Below are positions 1 to 4,414 of a DNA stretch of 6,177 bases, in pieces. The stretch covers positions 1 through 6,177 of the forward strand of contig CAJMRA010000156.1 of the NCBI GenBank assembly GCA_905215675.1, in the 5' to 3' direction. How positions within the stretch are numbered: position 1 is the first letter of the stretch; the number at the start of each line of letters is the position of its first letter. The stretch is from an uncultured bacterium (GTDB lineage Bacteria > Desulfobacterota > Desulfovibrionia > Desulfovibrionales > Desulfovibrionaceae). The position numbers and the translations under genes were made by a program. A model generated the notes under the pieces. It saw only the letters and a list, made by a program, of their open reading frames with translations, was not told where the DNA came from and searched no databases.

Positions 1-1488
1 TTCCTCCGTTCCGGCAGCCGGTGGTTCCGACGGGCGGGTCTGGCCCTGTCGGCGCTCCCGATGCTTCTTCTGCCCGCCGGAGAAAGCCCTGCCGCCGATA
101 CCGACGCCGTGTCCTCGCCGAGGGGCTTTCTCATGGACATGACGCCGCTTTTTGACGCACGCACCGGCCGTATCCGGGCCATTGCCCCGGAATGTCGCGC
201 CGTCACCGGCATCATCGAAAGCCAGCCCTTTGTCTGGAGCCGGGATTTCGGCATGATTCGCATCCCGGTCTCGGCGCCGGACTACGGCATGGGCGTCTTT
301 CTGAGCGACGACGGCCGCACCATGGCGGGCTTTCTCTCCCGCAACGACAGAGACTATCCCGTCGGCTACGGTCAGACGTGGGCCCAGCCCGGCTTTATCT
401 GGCAGTACAAGGGAAAACGACATTTCATGTCCCGGCACGGGCTTATTGACGTGGACTGGCGCGGCCTGTCGGCCGACGGTCGCGTTGCCTTCGGTCAGGG
501 AAAGGAACCCGTCCCCGGCGCGCCCCGGCCTGACGCTTCCGGGGAGGAGCTGGAACGCTTCGCCAGAACGCCGCAGGGCAAGAAGGCCATGGAAAGGGGC
601 TATGTGCACAACAGGCCGCTCTGGTTCGTCCGGGAAGGAACACGCTACAGGGAACTTCCCCGATTCATGAACGAGCGTTCGCTTCCCCAGCGACTTCTGA
701 GCCGCGACGGGAAAAAAATCATACATTTCCGGGGAGCCAACAGTTTTGTTCGCGATCTCCGAACCGGCAGGGACCGGCAGCTGACCTTCGGCGGCGCCGT
801 CGCGGGCGGCGTGCCCGGAAAAGAACGCAACATCATCCGGGCGGGCGATCCGGACAATCCCCTGTTCCGCTGGGGAAGACACAGGCTTTTTCTGGACGGC
901 CGCCTCCTTACGGACGCGGAAATAGCCGACTTGCAAAAGGCGAAGGATCTGTCCCCCAGAAGTCCGATGCTCCTTGACTGGTACGTCAAGGAGATAGGCG
1001 AATGCACGCCGAGCTTCGACGCGCGGCACAACCTGTGCTATATCCGTCTGGAGCTGTACCCGCCAAGGAGAGAGGAATATAACATCAGGGTTCTGGCCCG
1101 GCTGGACGACAAGGGCGGGGCCCTCCCCATTGACGACGACAAGTCCTCGGGGGGCTACCTGTTTCTGGGGGACATCAGCGACAACGGCCGGATCGTCCTT
1201 TACCAGCGGGGACGCGAAATGCGTATCTGGAACGAGGATATCCAGCCCCCCCGCCCGTTCAGCGGCTCGTGGAAGCTCCGGGACTATCTGGCCTCGTTCG
1301 GGCTTGTCCTTCCTTCGGATCGGGAAATCCAGGACGCCGTCATGAGCCCGGACGGACGCTGCTTTTTCGGCACGCTCTCCGCCGGGGATGACGAAAAGAG
1401 ATTCCCCTATCAGGAATTTCTCGCCTGTACGGGCGAGGGCGTCAGCCCGCCGTTCTGGACGCCCCCGACGGGGAAAAGGACGCCGTAA
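1..1488 (+). CDS. Exported HAF-repeat/beta-propeller-like protein, 5' end outside window
   Basis: The reading frame is open from base 1 and has no ATG, GTG or TTG before the ATG at base 61. The 20 codons before that ATG read like a signal peptide: basic R-W-F-R-R, then A-G-L-A-L-S-A-L-P-M-L-L-L-P, then a small-residue S-P-A-A cleavage region. The gene therefore probably starts left of the window, and base 61 is an internal Met. Counted from that Met (475 residues), S-x-D-G-R/K-like motifs recur near residues 82-85, 137-140, 214-217, 373-376 (S-D-N-G) and 429-432. Each is followed by a short hydrophobic strand, and several lie near P-F-V-W, G-F-I-W, P-L-W-F or M-R-I-W strands. This is the pattern of HAF-type extracellular repeats or propeller blades. 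The end (L-R-D-Y-L-A-S-F-G-L, then S-P-D-G-R) matches how such proteins usually close. No autotransporter barrel or anchor follows. The substrate is unknown; a periplasmic or surface location is inferred. Fold assignment is moderate. Confidence 0.75.
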   Translation, partial: FLRSGSRWFRRAGLALSALPMLLLPAGESPAADTDAVSSPRGFLMDMTPLFDARTGRIRAIAPECRAVTGIIESQPFVWSRDFGMIRIPVSAPDYGMGVFLSDDGRTMAGFLSRNDRDYPVGYGQTWAQPGFIWQYKGKRHFMSRHGLIDVDWRGLSADGRVAFGQGKEPVPGAPRPDASGEELERFARTPQGKKAMERGYVHNRPLWFVREGTRYRELPRFMNERSLPQRLLSRDGKKIIHFRGANSFVRDLRTGRDRQLTFGGAVAGGVPGKERNIIRAGDPDNPLFRWGRHRLFLDGRLLTDAEIADLQKAKDLSPRSPMLLDWYVKEIGECTPSFDARHNLCYIRLELYPPRREEYNIRVLARLDDKGGALPIDDDKSSGGYLFLGDISDNGRIVLYQRGREMRIWNEDIQPPRPFSGSWKLRDYLASFGLVLPSDREIQDAVMSPDGRCFFGTLSAGDDEKRFPYQEFLACTGEGVSPPFWTPPTGKRTP

Positions 1489-1552
1489 CGCCGGGCGACG
1501 CGAAAAGACGCCGCCCCGTCCCGGGCATGCGCTGCCGCCGAGAGCCCCCGGC

Positions 1553-1581
1553 TTGACATCGCATACCCGCGCCTCTACCTT
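1553..1581 (+). promoter_or_regulatory. Possible sigma70-type promoter in the intergenic region
   Basis: A perfect -35 box TTGACA lies at 1553-1558. After a 17-base spacer comes TACCTT at 1576-1581, which matches only three of six -10 positions (T, A and the final T). The predicted start would be near 1588, just before the hairpin-rich stretch. The perfect -35 and ideal spacing support it; the poor -10 argues against it. No good open reading frame follows at once, so it would drive a non-coding RNA or a long leader of the aminotransferase mRNA. Confidence 0.3.
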
Positions 1582-1619
1582 TTCCTTCAGGAAGTGACGC
1601 AATTCCAAGCCGTTGACGA

Positions 1620-1803
1620 CGGGAAAGGCGGGAGCGGAACACGCGCGCGCCGCCGCTCCTTCCCGACAAGGGACAGGGAAGGCCCGCCTTGCCGTCCTCT
1701 CTTCAACGCGCTATATACGGGTGTTCCCGAACGCGCCGCCGCGACCGCGGCGTCCGGGCGCCGGAAGCATCCATGCCGGGCCGACGTCCGCTCCCCGGGA
1801 CGT
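1620..1803 (+). other. Hairpin-rich stretch, candidate structured RNA or long 5' leader
   Basis: Several stem-loops follow one another. The first pairs CGGGAA (1620-1625) with TTCCCG (1660-1665) and, after a five-base left bulge, GGAGCGG (1631-1637) with CCGCTCC (1653-1659). The second (1671-1697) pairs GGAC/GTCC, GG/CC and AAGG/CCTT around a CCCG loop, with single-base offsets. Further short stems are CGCCGC/GCGGCG at 1737-1752 and ACGTCC/GGACGT at 1784-1803. GC-rich sequence forms chance hairpins easily, so only the first two, with stacked helices, carry weight. I recognise no known RNA family and cannot tell an independent RNA from a leader. Confidence 0.25.
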
Positions 1804-1862
1804 GTTAACACAAAATCGTTCTTCTGGGGGGGGTGAAATAAATAGAAATAGTAGTGTTAACA
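1802..1862. promoter_or_regulatory. Pair of GTGTTAACA palindromic sites, 52 bp apart
   Basis: The perfect 10-bp palindrome GTGTTAACAC lies at 1802-1811, and nine of its ten bases recur as GTGTTAACA at 1854-1862. Their centres are 52 bp apart, close to five helical turns, so two bound proteins would face the same side of the DNA. Between them lie a G8 run and the most AT-rich stretch of the window. This is the usual geometry of a paired operator that can loop DNA or bind a tetramer. The regulator is unknown. The sites do not clearly match spaced CRP/FNR or Rex consensus half-sites. The gene most likely controlled is the aminotransferase starting at 1927. Confidence 0.4.
1826..1833 (+). repeat. 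Homopolymeric tract of eight G
   Basis: An uninterrupted run of eight G sits between the two GTGTTAACA sites, about 95 bases before the aminotransferase start. Runs of this length can change length by slipped-strand mispairing, and in promoters they alter spacing. It is outside any reading frame I accept, so an effect would be transcriptional. No -35/-10 pair placing the tract in the spacer could be identified with confidence. Confidence 0.85.
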
Positions 1863-1877
1863 GGCCCTAGGGGGCTT
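1862..1877 (+). terminator. Weak hairpin with short T-rich tail
   Basis: AGGCCC (1862-1867) can pair with GGGCTT (1872-1877) around a TAGG loop, including one G-T pair, and TCT follows. The stem is short and the T-run is poor, so it is at best a weak terminator or a leader stem. It starts on the last base of the second GTGTTAACA site. Confidence 0.2.
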
Positions 1878-1901
1878 TCTCCACAGACGACGCATAGTTA
1901 C

Positions 1902-1914
1902 CGTTTCAACCCAT
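1902..1914 (+). repeat. Left copy of a 13-bp inverted repeat bracketing the aminotransferase
   Basis: CGTTTCAACCCAT here is the exact reverse complement of ATGGGTTGAAACG at 3148-3160. The left copy ends 12 bases before the aminotransferase start codon. The right copy lies about 130 bases after its stop, where its last eight bases are part of a separate hairpin. No target-site duplication or recombinase is seen. Confidence 0.6.
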
Positions 1915-1926
1915 GCTGGATTAGTT

Positions 1927-3018
1927 ATGAACATGACGCCGGTCACCCGCGCGACGCTGCCTCCGCTGGAAAGCTATCTGGAAAAAATCAGGGAAATTTT
2001 CTCCTGCCGCTATCTGACCAACAACGGTAAAAACGTGCAGGAACTGGAACAGGCTCTGACCGGCTTTCTGGAAGTCCCGCATCTGACGCTCTGCACCAAC
2101 GGAACGCTGGCCCTGCAACTGGCGCTGCGTCTGCTCAATCTCAACGGCAAGCCCGTCGTCACCACGCCCTTTTCCTATGTGGCCACGGTTTCCGCCCTGC
2201 TCTGGGAAGGCTGCGAACCCGTCTTTGCCGACATCGATCCCCGCACGCTCTGCATTTCCCCCGAAGCCGTGGAAGCCTGCCTCAACGCGCGTCCCGACAT
2301 TGCGGGCGTCCTGCCGGTGCATGTCTACGGCAATGCCTGCGATGTGACGGCGCTGGAGGACATCTGCCGCCGTCACGGCGTCGCCCTGCTGTACGACGCC
2401 GCCCACGCCTTCGGCTGCCGCATCCATGATCGCGGTCTCCTGTCCTGGGGAGACGCCTCGGCCGGGAGTTTTCACGCCACCAAGCTCTTTCATACCGTGG
2501 AAGGCGGCTGCGTGGCCTGCCGCACGGACGAAGCGCAGGAACGCCTTTCGCTGCTGCGGGCTTTCGGGCATATCGGCGACGATTTCATCTGTCTGGGCAT
2601 CAACGCCAAGATGTCCGAAGTCCATGCCGCCATGGGCCTGTGCATGCTGCCGCTTCTGCCGGAGCTGATCCGCCGCCGCGCCGAACTCTGCGCCGCCTAT
2701 GACGCCCTGCTGGACCTGCCCCGCTCGGGACTCGCCAAGCCGGCCATGTCGCCCGATCTGGAATGGAATTACGCCTATTATCCCGTCATCTTCCCGGATA
2801 ACAAGACCATGATGCGCTGCCTTGCCGCGCTCGGCAGGGAACGAATCCATCCCCGCCGCTACTTCTATCCCAGCCTGAACACCCTGCCCTATGTCTCCCC
2901 GGTGTCCTGTCCCGTCAGCGAGGACATCGTGCAGCGCGTGGCCTGCCTGCCGCTCTGGCCCGATATGGGCATGGACACGGTGGAACGGGTGGCCGCCATC
3001 CTGACGGCCACCCTGTAA
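1927..3018 (+). CDS. DegT/DnrJ/EryC1/StrS family sugar aminotransferase (PLP-dependent)
   Basis: These enzymes transfer an amino group, usually from glutamate, to a keto sugar nucleotide in the cytoplasm. The product goes to amino sugars of O-antigen, capsule or glycoproteins. The 363-residue length is normal for the family. Visible signatures are L-T-N-N-G-K (30-35), the cofactor-phosphate loop C-T-N-G-T (56-60), P-F-S-Y-V-A-T (81-87), and Y-D-A-A-H-A-F-G (156-163), whose Asp157 should hold the PLP ring nitrogen. The Schiff-base motif S-F-H-A-T-K (181-186) has Lys186 as the catalytic lysine, followed by E-G-G. Also present are N-A-K-M-S-E (226-231) and the C-terminal R-Y-F-Y-P (311-315) and L-P-L-W-P (341-345). 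The S-F-H-A-T-K-L-F-H-T form resembles enzymes acting on dTDP-4-keto-6-deoxy sugars, but the substrate cannot be fixed. The start at 1927 has only a weak GGA ribosome site six bases upstream; an ATG two codons later has none better. No other sugar-nucleotide genes adjoin it, which is unusual for this family. Confidence 0.95.
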   Translation: MNMTPVTRATLPPLESYLEKIREIFSCRYLTNNGKNVQELEQALTGFLEVPHLTLCTNGTLALQLALRLLNLNGKPVVTTPFSYVATVSALLWEGCEPVFADIDPRTLCISPEAVEACLNARPDIAGVLPVHVYGNACDVTALEDICRRHGVALLYDAAHAFGCRIHDRGLLSWGDASAGSFHATKLFHTVEGGCVACRTDEAQERLSLLRAFGHIGDDFICLGINAKMSEVHAAMGLCMLPLLPELIRRRAELCAAYDALLDLPRSGLAKPAMSPDLEWNYAYYPVIFPDNKTMMRCLAALGRERIHPRRYFYPSLNTLPYVSPVSCPVSEDIVQRVACLPLWPDMGMDTVERVAAILTATL

Positions 3019-3062
3019 GCCCGACGGCACGACGCCCGCGCCCCCGGACGGCGGACGCGCAA

Positions 3063-3075
3063 CCGGCCCCGCCGG
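3063..3075. repeat. Short GC hairpin after the aminotransferase gene
   Basis: CCGGC (3063-3067) pairs with GCCGG (3071-3075) around CCC. It lies 45 bases after the stop codon in the convergent spacer. No T-run follows, so termination by this element alone is unlikely. Confidence 0.3.
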
Positions 3076-3109
3076 AGACAGTCCGGCCTTCCCGCCCGGC
3101 CAAAAGTGA

Positions 3110-3132
3110 GCGGAAAAACCGCGTTTTTCCGC
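3110..3132. terminator. Probable bidirectional terminator between convergent genes
   Basis: A perfect 9-bp stem pairs GCGGAAAAA (3110-3118) with TTTTTCCGC (3124-3132) around CCGCG. In the plus direction a nested GC stem, GCGG with CCGC around five A, is followed directly by GTTTTT, a canonical though small intrinsic terminator for the aminotransferase. In the minus direction the stem is followed by TCACTTTTG, a modest T-rich tail suited to end trmO transcripts. Its place between two converging stop codons supports this role. Confidence 0.55.
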
Positions 3133-3147
3133 GAAACGACAGGCCGT

Positions 3148-3160
3148 ATGGGTTGAAACG
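3148..3160 (-). repeat. Right copy of the 13-bp inverted repeat
   Basis: ATGGGTTGAAACG is the reverse complement of CGTTTCAACCCAT at 1902-1914. Its last eight bases form most of the left arm of the hairpin at 3153-3173, a structure the left copy does not share. Confidence 0.6.
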
Positions 3161-3173
3161 CGCAGCGTTTCAA
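3153..3173. terminator. Perfect 9-bp hairpin downstream of trmO
   Basis: TTGAAACGC (3153-3161) pairs without mismatch with GCGTTTCAA (3165-3173) around a three-base loop, 12 bases beyond the trmO stop codon. No T-run follows on either strand. It is more likely a 3'-end stabilising stem, or a helper to the terminator at 3110-3132, than a full intrinsic terminator. A REP-like repeat is an alternative. Confidence 0.4.
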
Positions 3174-3185
3174 ACTGAAATTGCC

Positions 3186-3707
3186 CTAACTCGTTGGAGG
3201 AAGGGAAATGCCCTCTCCTTCGTCGAAGTCCCGCCTGCCCCGCTTCCGGGCGTCATCCTCCGCCACTTCGTCCTGCCAGCCGTTCCGGGTATGCGCAAGG
3301 CAATCGAAGCGCGCCGCATAGGGCTTGATGTCCAGCAGCGGCGTCCCGTCCAGAATGTCCACGCCCCGGATATGCAGCAATCGTCCCTCCCGCGCCTCAA
3401 GCCGGACAATGCTCATGCCCAGGGGATTGGGACGGCACGGCGCCCGCGTGGCGAAAAGGCCGCGCTCCACATCCTGAAGAAAGGGCCTGACCACCAGCGA
3501 GACCGCCGGGGCCCGATGAAGATAATACAACAGATAAATGTGGGAATAGCCCTCGATATCCTGCAATCCGGCGGCATATTCGGGAAAGACCTCCACCGTC
3601 CCCGTACAGTCGGCGGCGTAGCACGGCTGTATGGGCGTTCTGCGGGCTTCCGTATGGCCGGAATGGATAATGCCTATGGGCCTGAACACGATTTCCGAAG
3701 GAATCAT
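3186..3707 (-). CDS. trmO: tRNA (N6-threonylcarbamoyladenosine37-N6)-methyltransferase TrmO
   Basis: TrmO (older names TsaA, YaeB, UPF0066) uses S-adenosylmethionine to add a methyl group to t6A37 of threonine tRNA, making m6t6A and tuning decoding. It is a cytoplasmic beta-barrel methyltransferase, often acting as a dimer. The 173-residue protein shows the family in order: F-R-P-I-G-I-I-H-S (8-16), P-I-Q-P (25-28), E-G-Y-S-H-I-Y-L-L (52-60), the signature G-L-F-A-T-R-A-P-C-R-P-N-P-L-G (83-97) with M-S after it, and G-V-D-I-L-D-G-T-P-L-L-D-I-K-P-Y (115-130). It is shorter than the E. coli enzyme of about 235 residues, lacking most of the C-terminal extension, as is common elsewhere. The start is supported by AGGAG (plus-strand 3714-3718) six bases upstream. 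It converges on the aminotransferase and diverges from the 3846 operon. No clear promoter of its own was found. The charged tail from residue 150 is probably disordered. Confidence 0.93.
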   Translation of the reverse strand: MIPSEIVFRPIGIIHSGHTEARRTPIQPCYAADCTGTVEVFPEYAAGLQDIEGYSHIYLLYYLHRAPAVSLVVRPFLQDVERGLFATRAPCRPNPLGMSIVRLEAREGRLLHIRGVDILDGTPLLDIKPYAARFDCLAHTRNGWQDEVAEDDARKRGRRDFDEGEGISLPPTS

Positions 3708-3743
3708 ACCCGTCTCCTCATATCCTGCATCGTTTCACGGCAA

Positions 3744-3761
3744 GTTTTTTCTGGAAAAAAC
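3744..3761. promoter_or_regulatory. AT-rich palindrome over the divergent promoter region
   Basis: GTTTTTT (3744-3750) and AAAAAAC (3755-3761) form a perfect 7-bp inverted repeat around CTGG. The right arm overlaps the proposed -35 box of the plus-strand promoter, and the whole lies about 40 bases ahead of the trmO start. It could be an operator shared by the two divergent units, or an UP-like or curved A/T element. No regulator can be named. Confidence 0.35.
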
Positions 3762-3780
3762 AGCGAAAACGGCGTATACT
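3752..3780 (+). promoter_or_regulatory. Sigma70-type promoter of the unknown gene-cstA operon
   Basis: The -35 box TGGAAA (3752-3757) matches four of six consensus bases. After a 17-base spacer, the -10 box TATACT (3775-3780) matches five of six. Transcription should start around the A at 3787, giving a leader of about 59 bases before the ATG at 3846. It is the best promoter seen in the window and points straight at the operon. Confidence 0.6.
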
Positions 3781-3786
3781 AAGAGC

Positions 3787-3817
3787 ATCCCCCCTTCCTG
3801 ACACAGGGGGATTTTTT
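3787..3817 (+). terminator. Terminator-like hairpin at the 5' end of the operon leader, possible attenuator
   Basis: ATCCCCC (3787-3793) pairs over seven base pairs with GGGGGAT (3806-3812) around a 12-base loop, and five further T (3813-3817) follow. This is an intrinsic terminator in the plus direction; the opposite strand has no T-run after the stem. It begins at the predicted transcription start and lies before the first codon of the operon. It could attenuate the operon, protect its 5' end, or block read-through from the antisense side of trmO. The arm at 3805-3811 can instead pair with TCCCTCT (3823-3829), which would break the terminator. Confidence 0.6.
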
Positions 3818-3845
3818 CTTTGTCCCTCTTGCGGATTGCTCCACT

Positions 3846-4403
3846 ATGCCCGATTCCTCCGAAGATAGCGACCCCGGACGCGACCTTTGTCTTGATGCCC
3901 TCGCGCGGGGCTGCGAAGCCGCGCGCTTCGACGTGCGCCGCCTCCGGGAAGCGCCGTCGCTGCGCATGACGGCCGTCTTTCATCAGCGCAGCGAACGCTA
4001 TGCGCTCATCAGAAAGGCCACGCTCTGGGCCGCGGAAACGCACGAATACCTTTACGCATACGCGCCGTCCGATCTTGATTCCGCCCTCTGGCGCGCCATT
4101 CTGGACGACGTTCTCGCGCGCGGGCTTGCCGCCATACGCCCCCACGACGAACACATGACGTCCTATATCAGCGCCGTGCTTCTCTGCCGGAGCTGGCATG
4201 CCGACGCCGCCGACGCGGTACGGCGGGCGCGTTTCGTCAGGAGCTTTCGCTGGGGCCTGCGCGGCTGGGCGCGCCTGCGGACCATCGCCGTCCGCCTTCC
4301 CGACGCGGAACAGGCTTCCGCCGCCTGCGTCTGCAACGCCTCCGCCCGAAACGCGCTGCTCCCGCTGATACGGAGCGCGCTTTCCCCCCTGTTTACCCTG
4401 TAG
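3846..4403 (+). CDS. Conserved-looking 185-residue protein of unknown function, coupled to cstA
   Basis: I do not recognise a characterised family. From memory it resembles a domain-of-unknown-function group seen in anaerobes (perhaps DUF8052), which I cannot verify. The protein is soluble, without signal peptide or membrane segments. Likely conserved blocks are R-S-E-R-Y-A-L-I-R-K-A-T-L-W-A-A-E (48-64) followed by H-E-Y, then I-R-P-H-D-E-H-M-T-S-Y (97-107), and R-S-F-R-W-G-L-R-G-W (132-141). His100, Glu102, His103 and Glu64 could suggest a metal or catalytic site, but that is speculation. The ATG at 3846 is the first start after an in-frame stop at 3780-3782, and its ribosome site (GCGGA, 10 bases upstream) is weak. 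Eleven bases separate its stop from the cstA start, and the cstA ribosome site overlaps that stop, so the two are co-transcribed and probably translationally coupled. A role in nutrient uptake or in controlling CstA is inferred from context only. Confidence 0.85.
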   Translation: MPDSSEDSDPGRDLCLDALARGCEAARFDVRRLREAPSLRMTAVFHQRSERYALIRKATLWAAETHEYLYAYAPSDLDSALWRAILDDVLARGLAAIRPHDEHMTSYISAVLLCRSWHADAADAVRRARFVRSFRWGLRGWARLRTIAVRLPDAEQASAACVCNASARNALLPLIRSALSPLFTL

Positions 4404-4406
4404 GAG
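4401..4406 (+). promoter_or_regulatory. cstA ribosome binding site overlapping the upstream stop codon
   Basis: TAGGAG contains the TAG stop of the 185-residue gene and a strong Shine-Dalgarno core, eight bases before the ATG at 4415. Ribosomes finishing the first gene would clear this site, which favours translational coupling and fixes the cstA start. Confidence 0.85.
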
Positions 4407-4414
4407 TTTCGTCC

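Larger units (their letters stand above)
1489..1926. other. 438-base gene-free region upstream of the aminotransferase
   Basis: No convincing protein is seen on either strand. The open frames here give Arg/Pro/Gly-rich products without domain character, as expected of GC-rich non-coding DNA. The region falls into two parts. Bases 1489-1801 are very GC-rich and rich in inverted repeats. Bases 1802-1860 are abruptly AT-rich and carry stops in several frames, two palindromes and a G8 tract. Separate entries describe the parts. No clear Rho-independent terminator with a T-run follows the gene ending at 1488. Matches to tRNA, tmRNA, RNase P RNA, SRP RNA or 6S RNA were looked for by eye and not recognised. 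Confidence 0.7.

Noticed and set aside
25..50. Twin-arginine (Tat) export signal in the exported protein
   Set aside because: F-R-R-A-G-L has the two arginines but not the full S-R-R-x-F-L-K pattern, so an ordinary Sec signal is equally likely.
1641..1650. Alternating CG run as a functional Z-DNA element
   Set aside because: It is only about ten bases long in GC-rich DNA and forms the loop of a hairpin; nothing else supports a role.
1710..1735. tRNA-like T-arm around GTGTTCCCGAAC
   Set aside because: No acceptor, D or anticodon arms can be arranged around it. It is a short chance stem.
1594..1836. 80- and 85-residue plus-strand frames in the intergenic region
   Set aside because: Arg/Pro/Gly-rich products with no ribosome site. 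They run across hairpins and the G8 tract.
1877..1885. TTCTCCACA, one mismatch from a DnaA box, near an AT-rich patch
   Set aside because: A single imperfect box without a cluster or origin-linked genes does not support a replication origin.
1921..3030. 369-residue open frame antisense to the aminotransferase
   Set aside because: It mirrors the real gene almost end to end. Its composition is Gly/Gln/His/Arg-rich without domain motifs, as expected from the antisense of a GC-biased gene. The sense frame has full family signatures.
3153..3782. 209-residue plus-strand frame antisense to trmO
   Set aside because: The minus strand encodes a full TrmO with a strong ribosome site; this frame has no recognisable motif.
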